Shown piece by piece: positions 41,073 through 51,177 of a stretch of DNA of 64,000 nt (the stretch's first letter is position 1; the number at the start of each line of letters is the position of its first letter). A model generated the notes under the pieces. The model saw nothing but the letters and a program-made list of their open reading frames with translations. It was not told the origin of the DNA and made no database searches. Source of the stretch: Citrobacter braakii (GTDB lineage: Bacteria; Pseudomonadota; Gammaproteobacteria; Enterobacterales; Enterobacteriaceae); contig NZ_NAEW01000001.1 in NCBI RefSeq assembly GCF_002075345.1, forward strand, positions 496,001 to 560,000. The letters are read 5' to 3'. The position numbers and the translations under genes were made by a program.

Positions 41073-41831
41073 TTACGCCTGATGCAATATGGTCAAAACG
41101 GTACGTAGGTCGGTGACCGAAATTTGCCCAGGGGCAGAGGCTTTTTTCACCGCGCCAAAGGTTGCCGCTGAACCGAAAACCTCACCGGACAGACGTGAAA
41201 TCACCCCTGTTTTAGCCATCGACATAGTAATGATCGGGCGATCGGCATAGCGTTCCTGCATTTCCAGAGTTGCGCCAAGCAGGGTCAATACATCCGTCTT
41301 GTTTTGCGGCATCAGGGCGATTTTCGGGATATCAGCGCCAAGCTCCTGCATTTTACGCAGGCGCAGGACAATCTCTTGTGCCGCTGGCGTCTTATGGAAA
41401 TCATGATTCGACATAATGACGGCGACATTTTTTGCATGTGCATATTCGACGGTGGCTTTAATCAGTTCGTCACCGGTGAAAAGCTCCAGGTCAATCATAT
41501 CGACCAGACCGCTATCTACCGCCGCACGGTTTAGCGCAATATAGTTTTCGACAGCCAGCGCCTGTTCACCACCTTCTTTGGCACTACGGAAGGTGAACAG
41601 CAGCGGTTTGTCAGCCATCACCTCGCGGATGGCGCGTGCAGCTTCCAGTACGGCATCAACGGAGGACACCTCGGTGAAATGGTCAACGCGCCATTCCAGA
41701 ATGTCGAAATCCGCCTCGCGATAGGCCAGCGCTTCGCTTTTTACCGTTGCGATGTCTTTACCCATCAGTGAGACAATGATCTTCGGCGCACCCTCGCCAA
41801 TGACGAGGTTTTTTACGGTTACGGTTTTCAT
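41073..41831 (-). CDS. aroD: 3-dehydroquinate dehydratase, type I
   Basis: A 252-residue class I dehydroquinase, third step of the shikimate pathway. Schiff-base Lys-170 (I-P-K-I-A) and catalytic His-143 (S-N-H-D-F-H-K) are in place. It lies downstream of ydiB in the ydiN-ydiB-aroD cluster, 36 bases after it. Confidence 0.97.
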   Translation of the reverse strand: MKTVTVKNLVIGEGAPKIIVSLMGKDIATVKSEALAYREADFDILEWRVDHFTEVSSVDAVLEAARAIREVMADKPLLFTFRSAKEGGEQALAVENYIALNRAAVDSGLVDMIDLELFTGDELIKATVEYAHAKNVAVIMSNHDFHKTPAAQEIVLRLRKMQELGADIPKIALMPQNKTDVLTLLGATLEMQERYADRPIITMSMAKTGVISRLSGEVFGSAATFGAVKKASAPGQISVTDLRTVLTILHQA

Positions 41832-41867
41832 CGATTACCCTTTAAATATTTTACAAATGCTTGCCCA

Positions 41868-42734
41868 TCAGGCTGCAAAACCCATAACCTGTTTCACATA
41901 CTCAAGAGGGAAATCTTTCCCTGTCCAGAGTTTAAACTGTTCAGCCCCTTGCCATAACAACATGCCGTAACCATCAATCGTTTTGCAACCGGCAAGTTGT
42001 GCCTGTTGCAATAATTTGGTCATATGCGGGTTGTAGACGCATTCAGTCACCAGCAGATCCGGGCGTAGCAGGGAAACGTCGGTCACCAGAGATTCGTTCT
42101 CCAGCGGCTTCATTCCCACTTTCGTACCGTTGGTCAGAATATCCGCGCTTGCCAGTGCGTCCGCAAAAGCCTGTCGATCGTCGAGATCGATAACGGTGAC
42201 CACGCAATCGGTATTTTCATTAACACGTTTGGCGAATTCCTGCGCTTTGGCAAAGAACTCATCTTGACGGTTAAAGAGTTTGATTTCTTTGATGCCTTCA
42301 ATCGCCGCCTGGGCGCCAATGGCCGTTGACGCGCCGCCTGCGCCCAACAGTACCATGGTTTTACCCCTGATATCGAAACCGCTTTCCTTGATGGCACGAA
42401 TATGACCCGTGCCATCAGTATTGTAGCCGCGCAGGTAACCATCATCATTGACGATAGTATTAATCGCGCCGACCAGTTTGGCTGCAGGCGTTAATTCATC
42501 AACATATTCACATGCCAGTTGCTTGTTGGGCATTGAGACTCCGGTACCGCGCATTTTTAAGGCCTTCAGCCCGGCAATCGCATTAGCAAACGTGGAGTTA
42601 TCGACTTCAAATGCCATGTAGGTAAAAGGTAATCCCGCTTTTTCTAATGCCTTATTTTGCATTTCAGGCGACAGGCTGTGTCTGATCGGGTAGGCCATCA
42701 GACCAATCAGTTCATATTTTGCAGTTACGTCCAT
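41868..42734 (-). CDS. ydiB: Quinate/shikimate dehydrogenase YdiB
   Basis: A 288-residue dehydrogenase of the shikimate dehydrogenase family. Catalytic Lys-71 (S-M-P-N-K) and Asp-107 (N-T-D-G-T-G), dinucleotide-binding [10 protein letters not shown] near 135. YdiB differs from AroE by acting on quinate as well as shikimate and accepting NAD or NADP. Its place between a putative MFS carrier and aroD suggests use of external quinate or shikimate. Confidence 0.95.
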   Translation of the reverse strand: MDVTAKYELIGLMAYPIRHSLSPEMQNKALEKAGLPFTYMAFEVDNSTFANAIAGLKALKMRGTGVSMPNKQLACEYVDELTPAAKLVGAINTIVNDDGYLRGYNTDGTGHIRAIKESGFDIRGKTMVLLGAGGASTAIGAQAAIEGIKEIKLFNRQDEFFAKAQEFAKRVNENTDCVVTVIDLDDRQAFADALASADILTNGTKVGMKPLENESLVTDVSLLRPDLLVTECVYNPHMTKLLQQAQLAGCKTIDGYGMLLWQGAEQFKLWTGKDFPLEYVKQVMGFAA

Positions 42735-42755
42735 TTGATACTCCTTCTAAGCAAT

Positions 42756-43997
42756 TTATTGAAAATAACGTTCGCCCAACCGCACATCATTTTTGGGAAT
42801 ATCAAATACGCGGTAGTAACGAATAAAGACGATGATGGCGGTGATGAAGGCCAGCAAAGCAAATGCAAGGTCCAGCAAAATGATGTACTGCAGACCAATG
42901 TTTGAAAGGTATCCGGTGATTAATGGGATAATAAAGTTGGCTACGCCCCCCATCATCATATAAATACTGGTGACCTTGGCTTTGCTCCTGGGGAAAAACT
43001 CTGACATCACCGAAACGCCGAGCTGTAAAATACCGCCTGCGGCAGAAAACCCGATAAGAAATGAACCGGCGTTACACACCAATGGGGATGGATATAAATA
43101 GATAACCGCTGCGGTGAGGGTTGCCAGCCCGGCGTTAAACACATTCGCCCAAATGGGTCGAACCATTTTCTTGAGCAGTGCAGCAAAAATAAACACGCAG
43201 ACCAGCGAACCCATACTGTAGTAAGAGATGGTTTTCAGCGCGTCGGCTTCTGCCATGCCGGCAAATGCCATCGCGTATTTCGGCATCCAGACTACGATGA
43301 CGTAAAAGGTCGAGAATGCGGCCACCCCAAACATAACGGAGGCTACGCCTTCCAGCCAGACCAGCGGTTTACTGTTCATCTGCGGTAGCTCTTTTGCAAT
43401 GCCCGCATCCACCATCTGGCTGGGGAAACGGCTTTTGAGCAGCATCAACGTTATGACGACGAACAGTACCCCCGGGATAATGACCGCATAGCCGTACCAG
43501 ATATGGTTGAGCAGCATGGTGCTGACGACGATGGGGTAGATCATCTGCCCGAATGAGACCATCGCTTTAACCAGGATAACCGCTGACCCAGATGCCTTAG
43601 GGAAGCATTCCATCAATGCCGGATAGCCCCCTGTATCCAGGGCCGAGTTAGCGACGCCGACACAAACAGCGAGAATAAAGGCAATCATCAGATTCGGGCT
43701 GGCGGGAATGCCGAAGAAAAACAGCATGTACAGAATTGCCCCTAACAGAATGATAGCCCGTCTACCAAATTTATCTGAGAGCACACCAAAGAATAAAATA
43801 CTCACCAGGCGGCCAAGACCAATGCCGGAAATTAAATAGGCTATCCCAGCATTGTCGGTGGAGAATTTTTCTGCAAGAGAACTCATGTTTTGCGCCAGTG
43901 TAATGACGCTAATGCCGTGTAAAAAATAACTTAAATAAATACAGATTATCGCCAAAAGAAATGGCGTATTAAAGGTCTTATTTTGAGACATGTTCAC
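42756..43997 (-). CDS. ydiN: MFS transporter YdiN
   Basis: A 413-residue, twelve-helix major facilitator protein. The loop 2-3 motif G-V-L-S-D-K-F-G-R-R (about 75-84) and the charged central loop are present. It is 21 bases upstream of ydiB, suggesting transport of a quinate- or shikimate-like aromatic precursor, but the substrate is not established. Paralogous to ydiM. Confidence 0.92.
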   Translation of the reverse strand: MNMSQNKTFNTPFLLAIICIYLSYFLHGISVITLAQNMSSLAEKFSTDNAGIAYLISGIGLGRLVSILFFGVLSDKFGRRAIILLGAILYMLFFFGIPASPNLMIAFILAVCVGVANSALDTGGYPALMECFPKASGSAVILVKAMVSFGQMIYPIVVSTMLLNHIWYGYAVIIPGVLFVVITLMLLKSRFPSQMVDAGIAKELPQMNSKPLVWLEGVASVMFGVAAFSTFYVIVVWMPKYAMAFAGMAEADALKTISYYSMGSLVCVFIFAALLKKMVRPIWANVFNAGLATLTAAVIYLYPSPLVCNAGSFLIGFSAAGGILQLGVSVMSEFFPRSKAKVTSIYMMMGGVANFIIPLITGYLSNIGLQYIILLDLAFALLAFITAIIVFIRYYRVFDIPKNDVRLGERYFQ

Positions 43998-44231
43998 AAC
44001 TCCTTGCGGATTTTAAAATTGTTCTGTGCTCGTCGATATTGTTTAAATTGCGGCGACCTTGTGATTAATATACTGGGGTGCTGATATTGTGCCTACATAG
44101 CATGGCGTTTAAGTTACCAGGTATGTTGCATGCTCAACTGTGAAACTTAATTCTTTCAACCAAGATTTTGCTGAAGTTTTAAAACCGCGACCAATTATTT
44201 TGCAGCGGGGGAGAACAATATTGCATCCGCG
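43998..44231. other. Intergenic gap between ydiM and ydiN
   Basis: About 234 bases without a gene; AT-rich, with the ydiN ribosome binding site (AAGGAG on the minus strand, near 44003-44008). Presumed ydiN promoter region. Confidence 0.4.
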
Positions 44232-45452
44232 TTATTTTACGACCGTCGCCATGTTTAGTTGCTGCTTTGTCGTGATACGGCTGCGATAGCCAATAAACAA
44301 TGCTAACAGGAAGCCTACCGCGGCTATACCGGTATCAAACCACATGATGTGAGCAATGCTGGTCTGCGAGAGTCTTGCCGTTATCAGTGGGATGGTGAAG
44401 GTCGCAATGCTGCCCGCGCTGTAGTAAATCCCGGTGGCTTTGCCCTTCGCATCGGGAAAGCGTGCGGCCATCAGCGTTAAACCGATTTGTACAACGCCTC
44501 CGGCTGAAGAGAAACCGATGACAAACGCGAAGACGATCACCATGTAGATCGACGGATGCAGGCAAACCATCAGCAAGGCGATAAATGAGATAAAGGTGTA
44601 CAGCATTAACAGAGAGGTTGCGCGCCCCGTCTTTCGTGCCAGTGGCGCGGTGATCAACACACACAGTAGAGAACCGCAGGTATATATGCTTAACAGCTTG
44701 ATCGATAAGGTGTAGGACATCCCGGCGACAAACTGTCCGTACTGTGCCAACCACTGGCTTATCAGATAAAATGTCGCCATGGCGATGTAGCCGTACAGAG
44801 TGTAACTGGCGAGATCAAGAAGAGAACAACGATGTTCAGATTGTATGCTTTTCTGTTCAACGGGTAATGCCTTGAGGGGGGCTTGATGCCCAGGATGGGC
44901 CGGGAATCGACAGCGAAACAAAAATACGCCATTGATTAGCATCACCGCGGCCGCCACAAGGAAGGACCAGCCAAACCAAAGTTCTGCCCACACCAGCAGA
45001 CTGATAATCATCGGCAGCAGAAACTGACCGATGGAAACAAACGCTTTAATTAAGATATTAGCCGTGCCGGGAGAGCGGGGAAACGCCTCCATCAGGCTGG
45101 GGTAAGTTCCGGCGTCAAGAAAACTGTTTGCCATTCCGGCTAAAAATCCAAAAGCATAGGCAATATAAATGCTGTGAGTATTGATGATGCCTACAAAGAA
45201 CAGCAGGTAGCAGGCCATGCCGAAAATAATAAACGGTCTGCGGCCATAGCGATCGGAAAGCATGCCCGCCACCAATAACACGCTTAAACGGCCAATGCCG
45301 AGTGAGGAAATAACAATTGAGACGCCTGCGGCATCGGTGTGCCACTGTTGTTCCAGTGAAGACATATTGAGGCTCATCAGAATGACCCCCATGCCGTGTA
45401 CCAGGTAATTAAAGTACAGCCCTATCGCAGTGGAGAAATAGGTGTTTTTCAT
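44232..45452 (-). CDS. ydiM: MFS transporter YdiM
   Basis: A 406-residue MFS protein related to YdiN along its full length (shared Y-F-x-N/S-Y-L-V/L-H-G-x, N-M-S-S-L, G-I-G-R-L, D-R-Y-G-R-R-P and the F-S-S/A-A-G-G-x-x-Q-x-G segment), so the pair arose by duplication. Substrate unknown. It lies between ydiL and ydiN on the same strand. Confidence 0.92.
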   Translation of the reverse strand: MKNTYFSTAIGLYFNYLVHGMGVILMSLNMSSLEQQWHTDAAGVSIVISSLGIGRLSVLLVAGMLSDRYGRRPFIIFGMACYLLFFVGIINTHSIYIAYAFGFLAGMANSFLDAGTYPSLMEAFPRSPGTANILIKAFVSIGQFLLPMIISLLVWAELWFGWSFLVAAAVMLINGVFLFRCRFPAHPGHQAPLKALPVEQKSIQSEHRCSLLDLASYTLYGYIAMATFYLISQWLAQYGQFVAGMSYTLSIKLLSIYTCGSLLCVLITAPLARKTGRATSLLMLYTFISFIALLMVCLHPSIYMVIVFAFVIGFSSAGGVVQIGLTLMAARFPDAKGKATGIYYSAGSIATFTIPLITARLSQTSIAHIMWFDTGIAAVGFLLALFIGYRSRITTKQQLNMATVVK

Positions 45453-45500
45453 AATATGTTACTCAGCGAAGAGGCTAAATGAGTGTGGCGCTGCGGTCTC

Positions 45501-45857
45501 TTAACACAAACGCTCAAGGTCGTGGGCATACAGTTCAACAGCGGCCGATTGATAGATTTTCCAGTCGAGAAAATCATCGTGCTGATAAACCGCCTGAAAA
45601 GAGTTCAGATCGGGAAAGAAACGCATGGTGTTATTACCGATACGGTTATTTATTTTTTCGATAATGGCGTTAATTCTTAACTTTCGTCTGGCTTTCATTT
45701 CTGCACAAATGCGCGTGATGTCTTCCGGGATTTCCCTTTCGCCATTCTCCCATTGTTGCCAGGCGGCAACATTGTGATCCCGCGAGATATACATAGCGCT
45801 TTCTTCTACCGTCATAGCAAAAATATGGCGGATAGCCTGGAGTTCTAATGCGTTCAT
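45501..45857 (-). CDS. ydiL: YdiL, small HTH-type protein
   Basis: A 118-residue protein with a Cro/C1-like N-terminal helical domain (M-N-A-L-E-L-Q-A-I-R-H-I-F-A-M-T-V then W-Q-Q-W-E-N-G at 33-39), then a basic stretch and a conserved I-G-N-N-T-M-R-F-F-P-D-L-N segment. Same length as E. coli YdiL. It may regulate ydiM, 48 bases downstream; DNA targets are not known to me. Confidence 0.9.
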   Translation of the reverse strand: MNALELQAIRHIFAMTVEESAMYISRDHNVAAWQQWENGEREIPEDITRICAEMKARRKLRINAIIEKINNRIGNNTMRFFPDLNSFQAVYQHDDFLDWKIYQSAAVELYAHDLERLC

Positions 45858-46017
45858 TATTTGATCACCTCATAAAAGACGGTGGAATAGTAATAACATT
45901 GCTGTGGATATTTCGGCTTGAAGAGAGTCACAGTATCTTGTGCAATATTATTTGTTTATCAACGGGGAAGAGATGAGCTGTGGTGCGGTAAGGTTGGTGG
46001 CGAGGCGCGCCAAGGAC

Positions 46018-46123
46018 AAAAAAAAGCCCATCGTGGGAGATGGGCAAAGACTACACACAGCAATTCGTTGTTTCACTCAGGGGATTTCCATGCTTATAAA
46101 TCAATGTGTTGATCTAAAGCCAT
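46018..46123 (-). ncRNA. rprA: RprA small regulatory RNA
   Basis: On the minus strand, a roughly 106-base RNA with the RprA layout: 5' hairpin (ATCAACACATTGAT near 46098-46113), the central seed region opposite the rpoS leader (GGAAATCCCCTGAGTGAAAC, 46070-46089), and a terminator GCCCATCTCCCACGATGGGC followed by eight T. It lies between ydiL and ydiK as in E. coli. RprA, made under Rcs control, pairs with rpoS mRNA via Hfq to open its ribosome binding site. The 5' end is placed by alignment from memory. Confidence 0.93.
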
Positions 46124-46279
46124 GGGCTAATAGTAGGCATACTGATTTTTTACGTCGATCAGATTCATCTCAATAGTTTAAAAACTGTAAATAATTTGCG
46201 AAGCAAATGAGTATTTAAAGAAGGATAACGTTGGGTCTTATTCAGTAAGCGGGCGGAATTGATTAGTATTGTTAAACAA

Positions 46280-46300
46280 TCAGGCGGCGGTGCCGCCTGA
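46280..46300 (-). terminator. Terminator after ydiK
   Basis: TCAGGCGGC (46280-46288), loop GGT, GCCGCCTGA (46292-46300); read on the minus strand it is followed by TTGTTTAA. Confidence 0.75.
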
Positions 46301-46313
46301 CGTGGGATTGGGA

Positions 46314-47423
46314 TTACTTATTGCGTTCGATTTCAGCAATTTCTTCGAGGATTTCGTCGGGATCGCTACCTGGCGCAGGGGCTTCGTTTACCCAGGCGGA
46401 GAACAGACGCCAGGACACGGCCAGTACAACCGGGCCGATAAACAGACCAATCATGCCGAAGGCAATCAGTCCGCCGATGACCCCTGAGAGAATCAGGATC
46501 AGTGGCAAATCGGCCCCCATGCGAATCAGCATCGGGCGAATAACGTTATCCAGCGTTCCGACCACGCCGCTCCACACCAGCAGCACCGTGCCCCAGGTTG
46601 AATCGCCCGTCCAGTACAGCCAGATAATGGCCGGGACCAGCACCGGCAATGGTCCCAGTTGCACCAGACAAGACAGGATCATCAATACCGCCAGCAACGT
46701 GGCGTACGGCACGCCGGTTACCGCCAGACCAATGCCACCGAGCACTGCCTGCACCAGCGCGGTGACCACAACGCCTAATGCGACGGCGCGAATGGCTTGT
46801 GCTGCCAGCAGAATGGCGGCATCGCCACGTTTGGATGCCAGGCGACAAGCGAAGTGGCGAATACCTAACGCCACCTGTTCACCGCGCCAGTACAGCAGGG
46901 CGCTGAACAGCAGCATCAGACCACAGTGCATCATAAAGCGGCCAAGATGTGCAGCCTGGCCAACAAACCAGGTCGTCGTCGTGCCGATATAAGGACGAAC
47001 CTTGGCCATGATGGCCGCGCCGCCCATATCCAGCAGACTGTGCCACGCGGCATACAATTTTGCGCCGACCAACGGAATACTGTTCAGCCACGCCAGATCC
47101 GGCAGGGTCATATCGCCTGCGGTTACGGCATGGATCAATGGCCCGCTGCCATCAACAATGCTATTGACCAGTAGCGCGATAGGAATGATGAACAACAGCA
47201 CCAGCAGCAGGGTCATCACCAGCACGGCCAGCGAGCGACGGCCCCAGAGCAATTTTTGTAAGCGTAGCAGGATCGGCCAGGTCGCAATGACCACCGTCCC
47301 CGCCCATGCAAAACCGAGGATAAAGGGCTGAACAATCCAAAGACAGGCCACAATCATGACGGCTAAAAACAGCGCCGATAGCAGCACTTGTGCAATATCC
47401 TTGGGCTGGCGGAAATTTACCAT
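46314..47423 (-). CDS. ydiK: AI-2E family inner-membrane protein YdiK
   Basis: A 369-residue polytopic membrane protein of the AI-2E (YdgG/PerM-like) family, about eight helices. The conserved C-terminal block with P-x-L-I-R-x-G-A-D-L-P-L-I-L-I-L and G-G-L-I-A-F-G-M-I-G-L-F-I-G-P-V is intact, as is the acidic tail. Function in E. coli is not settled. It is divergent from ydiJ; the 213-base gap holds a PurR-like sequence. Confidence 0.93.
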   Translation of the reverse strand: MVNFRQPKDIAQVLLSALFLAVMIVACLWIVQPFILGFAWAGTVVIATWPILLRLQKLLWGRRSLAVLVMTLLLVLLFIIPIALLVNSIVDGSGPLIHAVTAGDMTLPDLAWLNSIPLVGAKLYAAWHSLLDMGGAAIMAKVRPYIGTTTTWFVGQAAHLGRFMMHCGLMLLFSALLYWRGEQVALGIRHFACRLASKRGDAAILLAAQAIRAVALGVVVTALVQAVLGGIGLAVTGVPYATLLAVLMILSCLVQLGPLPVLVPAIIWLYWTGDSTWGTVLLVWSGVVGTLDNVIRPMLIRMGADLPLILILSGVIGGLIAFGMIGLFIGPVVLAVSWRLFSAWVNEAPAPGSDPDEILEEIAEIERNK

Positions 47424-47587
47424 AAATACTTTTCACCTTTGTCTTTGCGCCAGAACGTTGACGCGACGTGAACACTTTAATGACACCCTGTAATGATGAG
47501 CAATTTCAGCGGTTTTTAACAGGCGGATTCTGCCTGTAAATCTGCTGAGCGTATTAGAAAAAAATGTGATACAACAAACAAAGCAAC

Positions 47588-47603
47588 ACGCAAACGATTA
47601 AAT
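47588..47603. promoter_or_regulatory. PurR-box-like sequence between ydiK and ydiJ
   Basis: ACGCAAACGATTAAAT matches the first nine bases of the PurR consensus ACGCAAACGTTTTCNT exactly and about 12 of 16 overall. It is 34 bases before the ydiJ start and 165 before ydiK. Seen in sequence; regulation is inference. Confidence 0.4.
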
Positions 47604-47636
47604 TCACAACACAGACCGCAGGAAAGGGTCACTATA

Positions 47637-50600
47637 ATGATTCCACAAATTTCTCAGGCGCCAGGTGTCGTTCAACTGGTGCTCAATTTTTTGCAGGCAC
47701 TGGAGCAGCAAGGATTTACGGGCGATACGGCAACGAGCTATGCCGATCGTCTGACAATGTCGACGGATAACAGTATTTATCAGCTGCTTCCCGATGCTGT
47801 CGTATTCCCTCGTTCAACCGCAGATGTGGCGCTCATCGCTCGTCTGGCGGCGGAACCTCTTTTCTCTTCGTTGATTTTTACCCCACGTGGCGGCGGCACC
47901 GGGACCAACGGTCAGGCGCTGAATCAGGGCATTATTGTTGATATGTCCCGCTACATGAGCCGCATCATTGAAATCAATGCGCAGGAAGGTTGGGTGCGGG
48001 TCGAAGCCGGGGTGATAAAAGACCAGCTCAACCAGTTTCTGAAGCCTTACGGCTATTTCTTTGCCCCCGAGTTATCCACCAGTAACCGGGCAACGCTGGG
48101 TGGGATGATCAATACCGACGCATCCGGACAAGGCTCGTTGGTTTACGGTAAAACCTCCGATCACGTGCTGGGTATCCGCGCGGTGCTGATGGGCGGCGAT
48201 ATTCTTGATACCCAGCCAATGCCGGTCGAACTTGCCCAAACGCTGGGTAATAGCAACACCACTATTGGCCGCATCTACAAGACGGTTTATGAGCGTTGCC
48301 GCGACAACCGACAGCTGATCATTGATAAATTCCCGAAACTTAATCGCTTCCTGACTGGTTACGATCTGCGGCACGTCTTTAACGATGAGATGACCGAATT
48401 TGATTTAACCCGCATTCTTACTGGCTCTGAAGGTACGCTGGCGTTTATCACCGAAGCCCGTCTCGATATCACGCCGCTACCCAAAGTCAGACAACTGGTT
48501 AACGTTAAGTACGACTCTTTCGACTCGGCATTGCGTAATGCCCCGGTGATGGTGGAAGCGCGCGCGCTGTCGGTAGAAACCGTCGACTCCAAAGTGCTTA
48601 ACCTGGCACGGGAAGATATTGTCTGGCACTCGGTAAGTGAATTGATTACCGATGTGGCGGATAAAGAGATGCTGGGTCTGAATATTGTGGAGTTTGCCGG
48701 TGACGATGAAGCATTGATTGATTCGCAAGTCAGCGCACTGTGCGAACGGCTGGATGGCTTAATCGCGCGTCAGGAAGCGGGCGTTATAGGCTGGCAGCTA
48801 TGTACTGAGCTGGCGGGCGTCGAGCGCATTTACGCGATGCGTAAAAAAGCCGTCGGTCTGCTGGGGAATGCGAAAGGGGCCGCGAAGCCGATTCCGTTTG
48901 CTGAAGATACCTGCGTTCCACCGGAACATCTGGCTGACTATATTGCCGAGTTCCGTGCGCTGCTCGATAGCCACGGCCTGAGTTACGGCATGTTTGGTCA
49001 CGTGGATGCAGGCGTGCTGCACGTCAGACCGGCGCTGGATATGTGCGACCCGCAGCAGGAAGTGCTGATGAAACGCATTTCTGACGATGTTGTCGCGCTG
49101 ACGGCAAAATATGGCGGTCTGCTGTGGGGTGAGCACGGGAAAGGTTTTCGTGCAGAATATAGCCCGGCGTTCTTCGGTGAGGAACTGTATCGCGAACTGC
49201 GTAAAGTGAAATCGGTGTTTGATCCGCAAAACCGGCTCAATCCTGGCAAAATCTGTCCACCGGAAGATGTTGATGCGCCGATGATGAAAGTGGACGCGGT
49301 GAAGCGCGGAACGTATGACCGTCAGATCCCGCTGGCCGTACGCCAGGAGTGGCGTGGGGCGATGGAGTGTAACGGCAACGGGTTATGCTTTAACTTTGAT
49401 GCGAAAAGCCCGATGTGTCCGTCGATGAAAATCAGCCTCAACCGCATCCATTCACCGAAAGGGCGAGCTACGCTGGTGCGTGAATGGCTGCGTCTGTTGG
49501 CAGATCGCGGGATTGACCCGCTACAGCTGGAAAAAGAGCTACCGGAAAAACGTGCCAGTTTACGTACGCTGATTGCCCGTACCCGCAACAGCTGGCATGC
49601 GCGCAAAGGTGAATACGATTTCTCGCACGAAGTGAAAGAGGCAATGTCGGGTTGTCTGGCGTGTAAAGCCTGCTCCACACAGTGCCCGATTAAAATCGAT
49701 GTGCCGGAGTTCCGCTCACGCTTCCTGCAGTTGTATCACACGCGTTATCTGCGGCCGTTGCGCGATCACATGGTGGCGACCGTTGAGAGTTATGCGCCGT
49801 TAATGGCGCGGGCGCCCAACGCGTTTAACTTCTTCATCAACCAGCCGCTGGTGCGTAATCTGGCTAAAAAGCACATCGGCATGGTCGACTTACCGCTGCT
49901 GTCTGCGCCGTCGCTTCAACGTCAGTTGGTTGGCCATCGTTCCGCCAATATGACGCTGGAACAGCTCGAATTACTCAGCCTTGAGCAAAAAGCCCGTACG
50001 GTGCTGGTAGTGCAGGATCCGTTCACCAGCTATTACGATGCACAGGTGGTGGCTGATTTTATACGTCTGGTTGAAAAGCTGGGTTTGCAGCCGGTACTGC
50101 TGCCGTTCTCGCCAAACGGCAAGGCCCAGCATATTAAGGGCTTTTTAAACCGTTTTGCTAAAACCGCAAAGAAAACATCTGAGTTTCTCAATCGGGTGGC
50201 GAAGCTGAATATTCCGATGGTGGGTGTCGATCCGGCGCTGGTGCTTTGCTATCGCGATGAATACAAACTGGCGCTCGGGGAACATCGGGGCGATTTCCAT
50301 GTGTTACTCGCCAACGAATGGTTATCGACAGTTGTGGAGTCACAGCCGCCAGTCGCTGTGGGCGGTGAACCGTGGTACTTCTTTGGACACTGTACCGAAG
50401 TGACGGCCCTGCCGGGCGCGCCTGCTCAGTGGGCGGCTATTTTTGCCCGCTTTGGCGCGAAGCTGGAGAACATCAGCGTAGGGTGCTGTGGTATGGCGGG
50501 CACCTATGGCCACGAAGTGAAGAATCATCAGAACTCACTGGGGATCTATGAGCTATCATGGCACCAGGCAATGCAACGATTGCCGCGTAACCGTTGTCTG

Positions 50601-50693
50601 GCTACCGGATACTCCTGTCGCAGTCAGGTTAAACGCGTTGAAGGCACGGGCGTTCGCCATCCATTACAGGCACTGCTGGAGATTATAGGATGA
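47637..50693 (+). CDS. ydiJ: FAD-linked oxidoreductase with Fe-S domain, D-2-hydroxyglutarate dehydrogenase type
   Basis: A 1018-residue two-part protein. The N-terminal half is an FAD-binding (PCMH/GlcD-like) dehydrogenase with P-R-G-G-G-T-G-T-N-G-Q (about 82-92) and G-H-V-D-A-G-V-L-H-V near 450. The C-terminal part has a ferredoxin-like C-L-A-C-K-A-C-S-T-Q-C-P (about 671-682) and a cysteine-rich G-C-C-G-M-A-G-T-Y-G-H near 950, as in GlpC/LutA-type proteins. Such fusions oxidise 2-hydroxy acids; E. coli YdiJ is linked to D-2-hydroxyglutarate. It overlaps menI by four bases. Confidence 0.93.
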   Translation: MIPQISQAPGVVQLVLNFLQALEQQGFTGDTATSYADRLTMSTDNSIYQLLPDAVVFPRSTADVALIARLAAEPLFSSLIFTPRGGGTGTNGQALNQGIIVDMSRYMSRIIEINAQEGWVRVEAGVIKDQLNQFLKPYGYFFAPELSTSNRATLGGMINTDASGQGSLVYGKTSDHVLGIRAVLMGGDILDTQPMPVELAQTLGNSNTTIGRIYKTVYERCRDNRQLIIDKFPKLNRFLTGYDLRHVFNDEMTEFDLTRILTGSEGTLAFITEARLDITPLPKVRQLVNVKYDSFDSALRNAPVMVEARALSVETVDSKVLNLAREDIVWHSVSELITDVADKEMLGLNIVEFAGDDEALIDSQVSALCERLDGLIARQEAGVIGWQLCTELAGVERIYAMRKKAVGLLGNAKGAAKPIPFAEDTCVPPEHLADYIAEFRALLDSHGLSYGMFGHVDAGVLHVRPALDMCDPQQEVLMKRISDDVVALTAKYGGLLWGEHGKGFRAEYSPAFFGEELYRELRKVKSVFDPQNRLNPGKICPPEDVDAPMMKVDAVKRGTYDRQIPLAVRQEWRGAMECNGNGLCFNFDAKSPMCPSMKISLNRIHSPKGRATLVREWLRLLADRGIDPLQLEKELPEKRASLRTLIARTRNSWHARKGEYDFSHEVKEAMSGCLACKACSTQCPIKIDVPEFRSRFLQLYHTRYLRPLRDHMVATVESYAPLMARAPNAFNFFINQPLVRNLAKKHIGMVDLPLLSAPSLQRQLVGHRSANMTLEQLELLSLEQKARTVLVVQDPFTSYYDAQVVADFIRLVEKLGLQPVLLPFSPNGKAQHIKGFLNRFAKTAKKTSEFLNRVAKLNIPMVGVDPALVLCYRDEYKLALGEHRGDFHVLLANEWLSTVVESQPPVAVGGEPWYFFGHCTEVTALPGAPAQWAAIFARFGAKLENISVGCCGMAGTYGHEVKNHQNSLGIYELSWHQAMQRLPRNRCLATGYSCRSQVKRVEGTGVRHPLQALLEIIG

Positions 50694-51100
50694 TCTGGAA
50701 ACGTGAAGTCACACTCGAAGCGCTCAACGCCATGGGTGAAGGAAATATGGTTGGGCTGCTTGATATTCGTTTTGTGCACATTGGCGATGACACGCTGGAA
50801 GCCACAATGCCGGTAGACCACCGTACTAAACAACCATTTGGTTTGCTGCACGGCGGCGCGTCCGTGGTGCTGGCTGAGAGCATTGGTTCGGTGGCTGGTT
50901 ATCTGTGTACTCAGGGTGAGCAGAAAGTGGTGGGCCTGGAGGTCAACGCCAACCATATTCGCTCGGCGCGGGAAGGGCGCGTCAGAGGGGTATGTCGCGC
51001 GGTGCATACCGGCTCCCGTCATCAGGTATGGCAAATCGAAATCTTCGATGAGCAGGGACGATTGTGCTGCACGTCGCGTCTGACAACAGCAATTTTGTGA
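50690..51100 (+). CDS. menI: 1,4-dihydroxy-2-naphthoyl-CoA hydrolase
   Basis: A 136-residue hotdog-fold thioesterase (formerly ydiI) that releases 1,4-dihydroxy-2-naphthoate from CoA in menaquinone synthesis. Catalytic Glu-63 in L-A-E-S-I-G-S and His-54 in G-L-L-H-G-G are present. Translationally coupled to ydiJ through ATGA. Confidence 0.95.
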   Translation: MIWKREVTLEALNAMGEGNMVGLLDIRFVHIGDDTLEATMPVDHRTKQPFGLLHGGASVVLAESIGSVAGYLCTQGEQKVVGLEVNANHIRSAREGRVRGVCRAVHTGSRHQVWQIEIFDEQGRLCCTSRLTTAIL

Positions 51101-51177
51101 TGCATATTGCTTTTGGTCATTATCTGCACAGGGAATGGTGTTATACTGTGCAGGTTTTGAACACAAGCGAGGATGAT

